Positions 17,585 to 27,129 of a stretch of DNA of 64,000 bases are shown here, in pieces. Position numbers and translations under genes: made by a program. The notes under the pieces are model-generated. The model was given only the letters and a program-made list of their open reading frames with translations, did not search any database and had not been told where the DNA came from. The DNA comes from Massilia sp. ST3 (GTDB lineage: Bacteria; Pseudomonadota; Gammaproteobacteria; Burkholderiales; Burkholderiaceae_D), in assembly GCF_018119405.1 (NCBI RefSeq), contig NZ_JAGPWC010000002.1, positions 1 to 64,000 on the forward strand, written 5' to 3'. Numbering within the stretch: position 1 is the first letter of the stretch; each line of letters opens with the position of its first letter.

Positions 17585-20059
17585 TCAAAACCCGTCTACC
17601 GCGGGCGCGCCCTGCACCTGGGTGGGCGGTGGCGGCGGCGCGATTTCGCTTGGCGGTACCGAGCGTTCCTCGACCGGCGGCTCCTCGTTGGCCTCGTCGA
17701 TTTCTTCCTGCGTAGGCTGGGGCGCCGGCTCCGCCTCTTCCTCGGGCACCATGACTTCCACCGGCATGTCGCCCGGCAGTTCCTCGAATTCTTCCTCGGT
17801 CTCTTCCTCGTAGCGCGGCGCGGCCTGCGGACGGCCGCCGGGGAACAGCGCTTCGCGGTCCAGCTTGCCGCTGTCGAGGGCGGCGCGGAAGAAGTCGCCC
17901 ACCAGCAGGGCCGCGTTATGGCCGCCCTGGCCCCAGTAGGTGCTGCGGATCGTGACCCGGTTGTCGTTGAAGCCGACCCAGGCGCCCGCCACCAGGTTCG
18001 GATGCATCAGGATGAACCAGCCGTCGGTGTTGTTCTGGGTGGTGCCGGTCTTGCCGGCCACGTCGCCCTGGATCCCGAAGCGGTAGCGCACCCCGCCGCC
18101 GGTGCCGCGCGTGACCACGCCGCGCAGCATGTCGATCAGGGTCACGGCGGTTTCCTGCGACAGCGCGCGCTCCGGCACGGCGGCGCCGAAATCGGCCACC
18201 ACGCGGCCGTCGCGGTCGAGGATGCGGCGCACGAACACGGGTTTGCGGTATTCGCCCTGGGCCGCGATGGTGGCGTAGGAACTGACCATCTCCAGCAGGG
18301 TCACCGGGCTGGTGCCCAGCGCGAGCGAAGGAACGGCCGAGAGCTTGCTCTGGCGGATGCCCATGCCCTGGGCCAGGCGCACGATCGGCGGCAGGCCGAC
18401 TTCCTGCATCACCTGGGCGGTGATGGTGTTCTTGGAGTAGACCAGGCCGTCGCGCATGGTCATGCTGCGCCCGCTGTTGCCGGACATGTCGGTGGGACGC
18501 CAGACGGTCCCGTCGGCGGCGCGGATGTCCTGCACCACGTCGCGGTAGGTCTGGTCCGGGGCGATGCCCTTTTCCAGCGCCGCCGCATACACGAAGGGCT
18601 TGAAGGTCGAACCCGGCTGGCGCAGGGCCTGGGCCACGTGGTCGAACTGGTCGCGCTCGAAGTCGCGGCTGCCGACCCAGGCGCGCACTTCGCCGTTGGC
18701 CGGATCGATGGCGACGAAGCCCGCCTCCAGGCGCGACTTGGACGCCTTGAGTTCGTTCATGAACTTGCGGTCGGCCTTGAGGCGCTTGAGCGCGGCCGCG
18801 GGCGCCTCGCCCTCCTCGACCGCGCGCCGGTAGTCGCCGCTCTCGCGCACGAAGGCGTCCAGGGTGCGCTGGCGCGAACTCCAGTAATAGGCGAAGGGAT
18901 TCACGTCGCCGCGCATGGACTGGTACATGCCGGACGAGGTCGAACGCACCAGGCTGGCCTGGGACCATTCGACGTCGGCCACCGCCTGCAGCGCGCTGGC
19001 CTGGCGCTCCACCGCGCGTTCCGCGGCTTCCTGCAGGCCCAGGTCGAGCGTGGTCTCGGCCACCAGGCCGTCGAGCTGCAGGTTGTAGTCGTTCTCGTCG
19101 GCCCATTCGAGCAGCCACTTGCGCACGAAGGCGGTGAAGTGGTTGTCGCGGCCGCTACGGTCCGGCAAGCGCGCGAAGCGCACCCGCAGCGGGCGCTTGG
19201 ACAGCTGGCGGTAGCGCTCCTCGCTCAGGGCGCCATGCTTGCGCATCTGCGACAGCACCACGTTGCGGCGCTTGAGCGAACGCTCCGGGTTGGTCACCGG
19301 GTTGTAGTAGTGGGTGCCCTTCAGCATGCCGACCAGGGTCGCCGCTTCCAGCACGTCGAGGCGCGCGGCGGGCTTGTTGAAGTAGGTGCGCGCGGCCATC
19401 TCGATGCCGTAGGCGTTGTACAGGAAGGGCACGGTGTTCAGGTAGGCTTCGAGGATCTCGGTCTTGCTGTAGGTGTTCTCGATCTTGATGGCGGTGATCA
19501 GCTCCTTCATCTTGCGGCTGATGCTGCGCGCACGGCCGATCTCCTCGGGGAACATGTTGCGCGCCAGCTGCTGCGTGATGGTGGAGCCGCCCTGGGCGTC
19601 GCCCTTCAGGGTCGCCCACATGGCGCCGGCGATGCGCGTGAAGTCGACCCCGTGGTGCTCGTAGAAGCGGTGGTCCTCGGTGGAGATCAGGGCCTTGATC
19701 ACTTCCGGCGACACCTGCGACAGCTTGACCCGCTCCTGCAGGCCCTGTTCGAAGGTGCCGAGTTCCTTGCCGTCGGACGAGAGGATCTTGGAGGCGCGCG
19801 CGGTGCGCGCCTGGTTCAGGTCCTCGATGCCCGGCGTGAGCGGAACCAGGGCCAGCAGGTATACGAAGAAGATCGTCAGGAGTCCTGCCAACGACCACAG
19901 GGCGACCAGGGAAACCTGCTCCCACAGCGGCCGGTCGCGCAGGCGCTCCCTGGCCCGTGTCATGCCGGCCTGCGCATGCCGGCTCGCGCCCGCCACCAGG
20001 CGCTTTCCATGGCGTGCTACTGGGTTGCTCGACCTGCTCGTCTTCTCGTCCTGGTCCAC
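17585..20059 (-). CDS. mrcA: penicillin-binding protein 1A (bifunctional transglycosylase/transpeptidase)
   Basis: About 824 residues from the proposed GTG start. A basic cytoplasmic tail, one TM (SLVALWSLAGLLTIFFVYLL), a GT51 glycosyltransferase domain with the catalytic Glu in STEDHRFYEHHGVD, and a transpeptidase domain with GSTFKPF (nucleophile Ser), SKNT and KTGTT motifs. The last 70 or so residues are Glu/Pro-rich. GTG at 20059 has AGGA six bases upstream and lies downstream of a TATACT box at 20129-20134; the longer GTG start at 20155 would lie upstream of that box, so it is unlikely. The enzyme polymerises and cross-links peptidoglycan in the periplasm. Confidence 0.92.
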   Translation of the reverse strand: MDQDEKTSRSSNPVARHGKRLVAGASRHAQAGMTRARERLRDRPLWEQVSLVALWSLAGLLTIFFVYLLALVPLTPGIEDLNQARTARASKILSSDGKELGTFEQGLQERVKLSQVSPEVIKALISTEDHRFYEHHGVDFTRIAGAMWATLKGDAQGGSTITQQLARNMFPEEIGRARSISRKMKELITAIKIENTYSKTEILEAYLNTVPFLYNAYGIEMAARTYFNKPAARLDVLEAATLVGMLKGTHYYNPVTNPERSLKRRNVVLSQMRKHGALSEERYRQLSKRPLRVRFARLPDRSGRDNHFTAFVRKWLLEWADENDYNLQLDGLVAETTLDLGLQEAAERAVERQASALQAVADVEWSQASLVRSTSSGMYQSMRGDVNPFAYYWSSRQRTLDAFVRESGDYRRAVEEGEAPAAALKRLKADRKFMNELKASKSRLEAGFVAIDPANGEVRAWVGSRDFERDQFDHVAQALRQPGSTFKPFVYAAALEKGIAPDQTYRDVVQDIRAADGTVWRPTDMSGNSGRSMTMRDGLVYSKNTITAQVMQEVGLPPIVRLAQGMGIRQSKLSAVPSLALGTSPVTLLEMVSSYATIAAQGEYRKPVFVRRILDRDGRVVADFGAAVPERALSQETAVTLIDMLRGVVTRGTGGGVRYRFGIQGDVAGKTGTTQNNTDGWFILMHPNLVAGAWVGFNDNRVTIRSTYWGQGGHNAALLVGDFFRAALDSGKLDREALFPGGRPQAAPRYEEETEEEFEELPGDMPVEVMVPEEEAEPAPQPTQEEIDEANEEPPVEERSVPPSEIAPPPPPTQVQGAPAVDGF

Positions 20060-20128
20060 TGATCGTCCTGCTTTCGTGCGCTGGGGTAAAGGGTGGGGAA
20101 GGCTTGCGCCGCGATCCGCCGTGGCTGG

Positions 20129-20134
20129 AGTATA
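20129..20134 (-). promoter_or_regulatory. putative -10 box for the PBP1A gene
   Basis: The minus strand reads TATACT here, a good -10 match, about 70 bp before the GTG start at 20059. No convincing -35 hexamer was found at the usual distance. It supports the shorter start of PBP1A. Confidence 0.4.
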
Positions 20135-20179
20135 GCCGACCCTTGGCGCGTCCACGGTGCGCCAGCGCCCACAGGGCGC

Positions 20180-22987
20180 TTAGGCGTCGAGGGGCGCCGG
20201 CTGCACCCGCCCGGCGCGCAGCAGCGGCTCGACGTCCTTCACCGGCTGCGGCTGGCAATACACATAGCCCTGCACCTCGTCGCAGCCGCAGTTGCGCAGG
20301 TAGTCGAGCTGCTCCAGCGTTTCCACGCCTTCCGCGATCACGTTCATGCGCAGGCCGTGGGCCAGCGAGACGATGGCGTCGACCATGGCGGCGCTGTCGG
20401 CGCTGGAGACGATGTCCTTGACGAAGGAGCGGTCGATCTTGAGCACATCCACCGGCAGGCGCTTCAGGTAGGACAGGCTCGAGTAGCCGGTGCCGAAGTC
20501 GTCGATCGAGAGCTTGACCCCCATGCGCTTCAGGCAGCCCATGGTCTCGATGGCGGTTTCGACGTCGGCCATCATCATGCTCTCGGTCAGCTCGATCTCG
20601 AGCGAGTCGGGCGGCAAGCCGGTTTCCTCGAGCGCGCGGGCCACCGTCTCGACCAGGTCGGGTTCGGCGAACTGGCGCGCCGACAAGTTCACCGCCACCC
20701 GCAGCGGCCCCAGGCCGGCGCGGCGCCAGCGCTGGTTCTGGCGGCAGGCGCTGCGCAGCACCCAGGCGCCGATCGGGACGATCAGGCCGGTCTCCTCGGC
20801 CAGTCCGATGAAGCGGTCCGGGCGCACGGTGCCGAGCTGCGGGTGGCGCCAGCGGATCAGGGCCTCGGTGCCGACCACGTAGCCGCTGGCCAGGTCCACC
20901 TGGGGTTGGAAGTGCAGTTCGAACTGGTTGTCCTGCACCGCCAGGCGCAAGGCGCCTTCGAGCGCCAGGCGGTCGATCGCGCGCGCATTCATGTGCGGGG
21001 CATAGAACTGCACCGCGTTGCGCCCCGTCTCCTTGGCCCGGTACATCGCGATCTCGGCGTGCTTGACCAGGGTCTCGGCGTCCTTGCCGTCGGCCGGATA
21101 GCCGGCCACCCCGGCGGTGCAGCCCAGCACCAGCATCTGGCCTTCCATCTCGAGCGGCTCGGACACGGCGGCGCGCACCACCTGCAGGCGCGCCGCGGCC
21201 TGGCGCTCGTCGGCGCAGCCGCACAGCACCAGCATGAAGTTGTCGCCGCCCACGCGCGCCGCCGTATCGGCCGGCCGCATCGACGTGCCGATGCGGCGCG
21301 CCAGCGCGCGCAGCGCCTCGTCGCCGGCGCGCCGCCCCAGGGTGTCATTGATCAGCTTGAAGTGGTCGATGTCGAGCGCCACCGCCCACACCGGCTTGTC
21401 GCCCGAGGTGCCGATGGCGCGTTCGATGCGGTCGGCCAGCAGCGCGCGGTTGGCCAGCCCCGTCAGGGTGTCGTACTGGGCGCGGTGCTCGAGCTCGGCC
21501 TCGTAGCGCTTGGCCTTGGTGACGTCGTACACGGTGACGACGAAATGCTCGGTGACGCCGCCGGGCCGGCGTACCGGCGCAATGTACACGTCGCTGTACA
21601 GCTCCATGCCGTCGCGGGTCTCCTGGCGCACCAGCGCATGGCCTTCGCGCCGCTCGCGCAGGGCCTGGCGCAGCTCTTCCATGGCGGGCTCGTCGGCATT
21701 GTCGCCGCCCAGCATCGCCAGCGGCCGCCCGGCCAGCTCCTCGACCGGGTAGCCGTAGGTGCGCACGCAGGCCGGATTGGCGTATTCGATCGGGAAGCCC
21801 GGGCGCAACGCGCTCACCAGCAGGATGGGATTCGCGCTGGCCTCGATCGCGCGCTCGTACAAGCGCAGCGAGCTGGTCGCCAGGTCCAGGGCCGAGGTGC
21901 GCTCGTCGACCAGGGCTTCGATCCGCCGGGTGCGCGCGCTGCGCTGCTGCACCAGGCCCGCGATCGCCAGACTCAGGACCAGGCCGAAGGCCAGGGCCGC
22001 CAGTTCGGCCAGGTGGTGTGCGATGCCTTGCGGACGCTGCTCGACCACCAGCTGCCAGCGCGAGCCGGCGACCTGGAACTCGCGCTCCAGGCGCAACTCC
22101 GATTCGCCGGCCAGCACCTGCCACCAGGGCAACGGGCCGGGCTGCTCTCCGTGACGGAACACGCGCAGCATGACGCCGTCCTCGCCCGCCGCGTTCACCG
22201 CCAGCGAAAAGTCGCGGTCGCCCAGCAGGTGAACGGCGTCCAGGCTGCCGCCCACCAGCAGGGCCACGTCGATCACCACCACGGTCAGCCCCTGGACCGC
22301 CTCGCGCCGCTCGGCCACGCCGTCGAGGCGCGCACCCGGCCGGTACACCGGCATGGCGATCAGGATGCCGCGCCGCTGCCATTCGCCCTGCACCAGGTCG
22401 ATCAGTGGGCTGGCGACCGGCTCGCCGGTATCCACGGCGCGCATGCTGAAGCCGCGCTGGGCGGGATTGGACAGGGCATCGTAGCCGTACACCGGCTCGT
22501 TGCCGACTATCGGTACCACATAGTCGTTAACCAGATAGCGTTCGCGCGGGGCGGCGCGCACCAGGCCGATGGGGCCGCGCTCGCGGATGGCGAAGTCCGG
22601 CCACAGGCGCGCCCGCTCGGACTCGAAGGCGGCGCGCTCGCGGCCGCTGACGAAGCGCTGGAACTCGAGCGCCTGCAGGTAGCCGTGGCGCCGGATCAGG
22701 GGTTGGGCGAAGGCGTCGAACTGGTCGCGGCCTACCTCGCCCGCAACCTGGAAAAACAGGTTCGTGGCGCGCAAGGCGTCCGTCGCCTCGTCAAAGGCGC
22801 GGGTGACGGCGGCGGCGCGCACCGCCGCGCGCTGCGCAAACTCGGCCTGCGTCCGCTCGGACTCGGCTTGCCGCAGGCCGGCACACAGCACCACGGTCAA
22901 CGCGAGACCCAGCAGGAAAGTGGCCACCGCTGCGCGCGAGAGGGCGCCTGTCCCCGTGAAGGTTGGGTTCGCTGGCGTGCTTCGCAT
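20180..22987 (-). CDS. CHASE-PAS-GGDEF-EAL protein with degenerate GGDEF
   Basis: 935 residues. TM1 (about 17-40), a periplasmic CHASE-like sensor (about 70-320, including FEFQ-type LQALEFQRFVSGRER and YLVNDYVVPIVGNEPVYGYD), TM2 (about 326-346), PAS (about 375-495), a GGDEF domain (about 500-665) and an EAL domain (about 675-925). The cyclase signature reads RVGGDNF (580-584), so the catalytic Glu is replaced by Asn and cyclase activity is unlikely. The EAL motif is intact (TEALIRW, 708-710), with NLSARQF, ELTES, DDFGTGYSS and AEGVET. The protein is therefore probably a c-di-GMP phosphodiesterase controlled by an external signal. Confidence 0.92.
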   Translation of the reverse strand: MRSTPANPTFTGTGALSRAAVATFLLGLALTVVLCAGLRQAESERTQAEFAQRAAVRAAAVTRAFDEATDALRATNLFFQVAGEVGRDQFDAFAQPLIRRHGYLQALEFQRFVSGRERAAFESERARLWPDFAIRERGPIGLVRAAPRERYLVNDYVVPIVGNEPVYGYDALSNPAQRGFSMRAVDTGEPVASPLIDLVQGEWQRRGILIAMPVYRPGARLDGVAERREAVQGLTVVVIDVALLVGGSLDAVHLLGDRDFSLAVNAAGEDGVMLRVFRHGEQPGPLPWWQVLAGESELRLEREFQVAGSRWQLVVEQRPQGIAHHLAELAALAFGLVLSLAIAGLVQQRSARTRRIEALVDERTSALDLATSSLRLYERAIEASANPILLVSALRPGFPIEYANPACVRTYGYPVEELAGRPLAMLGGDNADEPAMEELRQALRERREGHALVRQETRDGMELYSDVYIAPVRRPGGVTEHFVVTVYDVTKAKRYEAELEHRAQYDTLTGLANRALLADRIERAIGTSGDKPVWAVALDIDHFKLINDTLGRRAGDEALRALARRIGTSMRPADTAARVGGDNFMLVLCGCADERQAAARLQVVRAAVSEPLEMEGQMLVLGCTAGVAGYPADGKDAETLVKHAEIAMYRAKETGRNAVQFYAPHMNARAIDRLALEGALRLAVQDNQFELHFQPQVDLASGYVVGTEALIRWRHPQLGTVRPDRFIGLAEETGLIVPIGAWVLRSACRQNQRWRRAGLGPLRVAVNLSARQFAEPDLVETVARALEETGLPPDSLEIELTESMMMADVETAIETMGCLKRMGVKLSIDDFGTGYSSLSYLKRLPVDVLKIDRSFVKDIVSSADSAAMVDAIVSLAHGLRMNVIAEGVETLEQLDYLRNCGCDEVQGYVYCQPQPVKDVEPLLRAGRVQPAPLDA

Positions 22988-23103
22988 TGCCCGATGCTAG
23001 CAAAGAAGCGCTGCAGCCGGCGGGACGTTACGGCGTAGCAAAATATGCACGCCAGTGCGGCGCCGTCCCGCCGCCGGCGGCCCGCTTCGGGTATCATCGC
23101 GGC

Positions 23104-23589
23104 ATGCGACCAGATACCCCTTCCCTTCCTTCCGACACCCCGCCGCAGCGGGTCTTGCGCCAGTTCCGCATCGTCTTCAACGCCGTCAAAACCCACTTCC
23201 GCCAGGTCGAGCGCGATACCGGCGTGGGCGGCGCCCAGCTGTGGGCCTTGTCCGTGATCGAGCGCCAGCCCGGCATCGGCGCCACCAACCTGGCGCGCGA
23301 ACTCGACATCCACCAGTCCACCGCCAGCAACCTGGTGCGCAGCCTGGTCGAGCGCGGCTTCGTCGCGGCCAGCCGCGAAAGCACCGACCGGCGCAATGTC
23401 GCGCTGCGCGTGCTGCCGGCCGGCGCCGAAGTGCTGGCGCGCGCGCCCATGCCCTTTACCGGCGTGCTGCCGGATGCGCTGGCCAGTCTCGACGAACAGA
23501 CCCTGCTGCGCCTGGAGCAGGATCTCGACGTCCTGATCGAGCAGCTGGACACCGACGACACCGGCAGGATTCCTCTGTCCCAGCTCTGA
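23104..23589 (+). CDS. MarR family transcriptional regulator
   Basis: 161 residues with a winged helix: GVGGAQLWALSVIERQPGIG, then TNLARELDIHQSTASNLVRS (recognition helix) and the wing RESTDRRNVALRVLPAG. MarR proteins bind DNA as dimers and respond to small ligands. Start: ATG at 23104; upstream of it the frame is open but overlaps the 5' end of the divergent GGDEF/EAL gene. No neighbouring transporter or enzyme gene suggests its target. Confidence 0.88.
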   Translation: MRPDTPSLPSDTPPQRVLRQFRIVFNAVKTHFRQVERDTGVGGAQLWALSVIERQPGIGATNLARELDIHQSTASNLVRSLVERGFVAASRESTDRRNVALRVLPAGAEVLARAPMPFTGVLPDALASLDEQTLLRLEQDLDVLIEQLDTDDTGRIPLSQL

Positions 23590-23635
23590 CTTGCACCTGA
23601 ACGGCATTCGCCAAAAAAACGCGGCGCTGTGCCCG

Positions 23636-24110
23636 TTACGTGTTGAAGACGCCAATCGCCGTGCGCAAGAACCGCTCCGGCGTGGCGATGCGGGCTCCAT
23701 CCAGCGCCCATTGCCAGCCCAGGTAGTTCGGCAGGTAACGTGAAGCGACGCCATGGAAGCGCGCCGGCCATTGGCGGAAGCGGCGGTGATAACTATGGAC
23801 GTTCCGCACGTGGACGGCGCCGCGCACCCGCTCGCCGCCACGAAGATTGACGAACTCATGAGAAATGTCCGCTTCGCGCGCGAAGGAGCGGTAAGCCGGG
23901 TGGCCATCGGTCACCAGCAGGACATCGGGGCGAGCACAGGGAGCAGATGCAGGTGCAATTGATCCTTGGCGACGGCGCCCCGTCCGGTAATAACATCGTG
24001 GGTGCCGCCGGTGCGGTCGCGGGCGATCATCAGCTGGAGACGCTGGCGCCTGGTCAGTACGGAAACTTGCCTCAGCCAACTGGCAAAGCGCTGCTTTTCC
24101 ATCGCCGCTC
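23636..24110 (-). pseudogene. IS1595-family transposase remnant, frameshifted and N-truncated
   Basis: Two minus-strand frames together carry the C-terminal half of an IS1595 (ISXO2-like) transposase. The first frame (about 24050 down to 23940) reads MIARDRTGGTHDVITGRGAV. A shifted frame then reads DVLLVTDGHPAYRSFAREAD, HVRNVHSYHRRFRQWPARFH and GVASRYLPNYLGWQWALD, ending at 23636. At least one frameshift near 23935 splits the DDE catalytic core, and a second probably occurs near 24050. The zinc-ribbon N-terminus and the first catalytic Asp region are absent. No terminal inverted repeats were identified. It is dead and probably old. Confidence 0.8.
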
Positions 24111-24186
24111 CGCTGGTCCGTGAGATTACGGTTGGACTGCGATGGAGCCCGACAGTTCAAATTCCACACGCAGCGGTGACAGCGCC

Positions 24187-24212
24187 AAAAAAGCCCCCGC
24201 ACGTGGCGGGGG
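24187..24212 (-). terminator. rho-independent terminator of the phosphoesterase gene
   Basis: On the minus strand a 7-bp GC stem (24206-24212 with 24194-24200, 5-base loop) is followed directly by six T (24192-24187). It lies about 135 bp after the stop codon of the phosphoesterase gene and before the transposase remnant. Confidence 0.75.
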
Positions 24213-24346
24213 ACGAAAGAAGCGGACGAATCCGCTCCGTAGCTGATCGTGCGCCGGGCCGCTGCGGGCCGGCGCCACCCATCCATACTGCCGCAAAAGT
24301 GTAAGGAAGGCAATCGCATTTGTGCGAATGCACTACGTTTTTTCGC

Positions 24347-25765
24347 CTACTTCCCCGAGACCTGGGCCAGCTCGCAGCGCGACTTGCTGCCCTCGACCGT
24401 GCAGCGGTTGCGGCGCCGGCCTTCGCGGTCCCACACGCCCACCTCCCAGCTCGCCGCCCCGGTACGCTCCAGGGTCATGAAGCCGAAGCCGTCGACCCAG
24501 GAACTGAAGTGCTCGACCGCCGCGCCCTGCGCCGGCTCGGCCCCGGGCGGAATCGCCGCCGGCAGCGGCACCGTGTCCTCGGCGGTGCCGGAAAAACCGC
24601 TCACCAGCTGGGTCGGATGGCGGCTCGAGAAGCTGACCTGTTCCCACAGGTGCACATGGCCCGACAGCAGCATGCTGATCGAGGCCGGCAAATAAGCCTT
24701 GTCCATGTCGCCGAAGGCGTCCAGCATGCCCTTGTCGCCGCCGAACAGCGTGACCTTGCCCGTCTTGGCGTCCTGGTTGGCGCCGAAGGCGAACAGCGGA
24801 TGGTGGTCGACCCCGATGTTGTAGGCCGCGTTGCGCGCCAGCGCGTCGATTCGGCGCCAGGCTTCGCGGTAGCGCGCGCGGCGCGGATCGCTTTCCGACA
24901 GGCCGCGCCAGTTGGTGTTCGAGGTATCGAACACGATCAGCTGGGCGCCGTCGCCGAGCGGCACCGCATAAGGCTCGCCGTGGTCGCCCAGCGCATCGTT
25001 GACGGGCTCGTCGCAGTCGCGTCCCGCCTGGTAGGGCCGGGGGTCGAGGTAGCGCCAGTAGGCCTGGCCCGAACGGGCGCAGGATTCATGGTTCCCGCGC
25101 GTCATGACCCAGGGCGCCGCACGCAGCAACGCCGCGCCAGGGGCGAAGAAATCGGCGCGCCAGGTATCCCAGCCATAGCCCCAGGGGCTGCCGGCGCAGC
25201 CGGGGCGGCCGGCCGGGCATGGGTCTTCGCGGTAGTGGTAGTCGCCCACGTGCACGACGAGGTCCGGCTTCCACGCGGCGGCGGAAGCGGCCACCTGGGC
25301 GAAGGGATAGCTGCCGGGATCGTTGCAGTCCTGCCAGGTACTCTTCTTGAGGCGGCAGCCGGTGTCGCCGAGGACCACGATGCGGCGCGGCGCAGCCATG
25401 GGCAGCGCGAGCGCCTGGCCGCGCACGCCGGCCGACCGCGCGCCGGGCGGGAGCGCGAATTCGCAGGCCAGCACGGCGCTGTTGGGGGCGTCGCGCAGCG
25501 CCGGGTCGCCGTTGGGGCGCAGCGGAATCGGACCATGCGGCACGCGCACGCGCATCGGCGCGGCCCGGCCGTCGACCACGATGTCCGGGCAGGCGCGCGC
25601 GCGGGTGACGAGACGGGCCGTGCCCTGGCCCCCTTCGCCCAGCACCACGTAGGCGGGTTCGTCGGCGGGCGCCTGCGGCGAAGGCTGGGTGGCGCAGCCG
25701 GCAAGCAGGGCAGCGCAAGCGGCGACGGGGACGGCGGCGGCGCGCGGGGTGAAGTGTAAAGGCAT
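24347..25765 (-). CDS. lipoprotein metallophosphoesterase
   Basis: 472 residues. A lipobox (CAALLAGC) marks an exported lipoprotein. The calcineurin-like metal-binding motifs appear in order: GDTGC, HVGDYHYRE, TRGNHESC, the DHHPLF histidine and SGHVHLWE, so the dinuclear metal site looks complete. The fold resembles purple acid phosphatase-type enzymes. The substrate is unknown; periplasmic phosphate-ester hydrolysis is inferred. Several Cys pairs in the catalytic region could form disulfides. Start: ATG at 25765. It is followed by a clear terminator and preceded by a GNAT gene 27 bp upstream on the same strand. Confidence 0.9.
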   Translation of the reverse strand: MPLHFTPRAAAVPVAACAALLAGCATQPSPQAPADEPAYVVLGEGGQGTARLVTRARACPDIVVDGRAAPMRVRVPHGPIPLRPNGDPALRDAPNSAVLACEFALPPGARSAGVRGQALALPMAAPRRIVVLGDTGCRLKKSTWQDCNDPGSYPFAQVAASAAAWKPDLVVHVGDYHYREDPCPAGRPGCAGSPWGYGWDTWRADFFAPGAALLRAAPWVMTRGNHESCARSGQAYWRYLDPRPYQAGRDCDEPVNDALGDHGEPYAVPLGDGAQLIVFDTSNTNWRGLSESDPRRARYREAWRRIDALARNAAYNIGVDHHPLFAFGANQDAKTGKVTLFGGDKGMLDAFGDMDKAYLPASISMLLSGHVHLWEQVSFSSRHPTQLVSGFSGTAEDTVPLPAAIPPGAEPAQGAAVEHFSSWVDGFGFMTLERTGAASWEVGVWDREGRRRNRCTVEGSKSRCELAQVSGK

Positions 25766-25792
25766 GAAGAGTCCGAAAGGTGGTGAAGCGGA

Positions 25793-26227
25793 TTAGTCCT
25801 GGCGCAGGTGCAGCAGCGGATACGGGCGCCCGGCGTCGTCCAGCGGCGAGCGTCCGGTGCGGTGGAAGCCCATGCGTTCGTAGAAGCCGATCGCCGCCGC
25901 GTTCTGTTCGTTCACGTCCACCGTGAGAGCGCCTAGCAGACGGGCCGCATGCTCCAGCATGGCGCGCCCGAGCCCCCGGCCATTGTGGGCCGGGTCGATG
26001 AACAAGGCGTCGACGTGGCTCCCGCTCAGGCCCATGAAACCTGCGGGCGCGCCGTCATGCTCGATCACCCACAGGTTCGTCTGCGGCAGGTAGTGGTCCG
26101 ACACCAGGCGCTCGATCTCGAGAAAGTCTTCCTCGCGCAGGAAATCGTGGGTGGCGCGCACGCTGCGGCGCCAGATCCCGGCCAGCGCCGGCGCGTCGTG
26201 CGGGCCGGACAGGCGTAGCTGCGTCAT
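25793..26227 (-). CDS. GNAT family N-acetyltransferase
   Basis: 144 residues spanning a full GNAT fold: N-terminal WRRSVRATHDFL, then a central strand (WVIEHDGAPAGFMGLSG), the acetyl-CoA loop DPAHNGRGLGRAMLEHA and NEQNAAAIGFYERMGF. It resembles the YjaB-type acetyltransferases. The start ATG at 26227 has GGAGCAG in front; the frame extends to 26290 without support. The substrate is not deducible. Probably transcribed with the phosphoesterase gene. Confidence 0.88.
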   Translation of the reverse strand: MTQLRLSGPHDAPALAGIWRRSVRATHDFLREEDFLEIERLVSDHYLPQTNLWVIEHDGAPAGFMGLSGSHVDALFIDPAHNGRGLGRAMLEHAARLLGALTVDVNEQNAAAIGFYERMGFHRTGRSPLDDAGRPYPLLHLRQD

Positions 26228-26364
26228 GGCTGCTCCGGTTTTTGCAAATGCCGCAATTGTGCACGAGCCGGGCCGCGCTGGGAATGGCATTCAATGCAGG
26301 AAGCCCAATCCGGCGGGCCGCCTGGCGCGAAATGGTTAAGATAGCTGGACTATCGGAGAACACC

Positions 26365-27129
26365 ATGGAGAACGTGCCGGGCTGGCTCGAGGCGGGATGG
26401 TGGGGACTGGTGGCCGGCGGCGCCCTGCTGCTGGGCGCCGCCGCCGGCTACCGCTTCGCCGTGCCGCAGCGCCTGACGGCCGCCATCATGGCCTTCGGCA
26501 GCGGCGTCCTGATTTCCGCCCTGTCCTTCGAGCTGATGGACGAGGCCTACGCCACCGACGGGCTGGCCTCGTGCGCGGTCGGCTTCCTGTCGGGCGCCGC
26601 GATATTCACCCTGGCCAACTGGTTCCTGGCGCGCCAGGGCGCCCGCCATCGAAAGCGCTCCGGCGGCCACCAGCCGAGCGAGGCCCAGGACAGCGGCAGC
26701 GGCATGGCGATCGCCGTCGGCGCCCTGCTCGACGGGATACCGGAATCGATCGTCATCGGCCTGTCCATGCTGGGCGGAAATGGCGTGAGCCTGGTGGCGG
26801 TAGGCGCGATCTTCCTGTCCAACGTGCCCGAGGGCCTGTCCAGCGCGGCCGGCATGAAGCGCGCGGGCCGCTCGCCGCGCTATATCTTCGGCATCTGGGG
26901 CGGCATCGCCCTGGCTTCAAGCATCGCGGCGCTGGCCGGCTACAGCGTCTTCGCCGCCTCGCCGCCGGAAGTGGTGGCGGCCACCATGGCGGTGGCGGCG
27001 GGCGCGGTGCTGGCCATGGTGGTCGATACGATGATCCCGGAAGCCTTCGAGGAGACCCATGATTTCGCGGGCATGATCACGGTGCTCGGTTTCCTGGCCG
27101 CCTTCGCCCTCAGCAAGAGCGGTGTGTAG
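26365..27129 (+). CDS. ZIP family metal transporter
   Basis: 254 residues with about eight hydrophobic segments. The metal-binding helices are recognisable: AIAVGALLDGIPESIVIGLS (TM4) and FLSNVPEGLSSAAGMKRAG (TM5), with the E-x-x-x-G pattern but a GALLDGIPES variant instead of the H-N-x-P-E-G of many ZIPs. A broad divalent metal importer is likely. GGAGA precedes the ATG at 26365. The stop codon TAG (27127-27129) is formed by the first bases of a 112-bp palindromic repeat. Confidence 0.85.
   Translation: MENVPGWLEAGWWGLVAGGALLLGAAAGYRFAVPQRLTAAIMAFGSGVLISALSFELMDEAYATDGLASCAVGFLSGAAIFTLANWFLARQGARHRKRSGGHQPSEAQDSGSGMAIAVGALLDGIPESIVIGLSMLGGNGVSLVAVGAIFLSNVPEGLSSAAGMKRAGRSPRYIFGIWGGIALASSIAALAGYSVFAASPPEVVAATMAVAAGAVLAMVVDTMIPEAFEETHDFAGMITVLGFLAAFALSKSGV

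Noticed and set aside
23104..24319. A complete insertion sequence
   Set aside because: The transposase lacks its N-terminus and is frameshifted, and no inverted repeats or target duplication could be seen.
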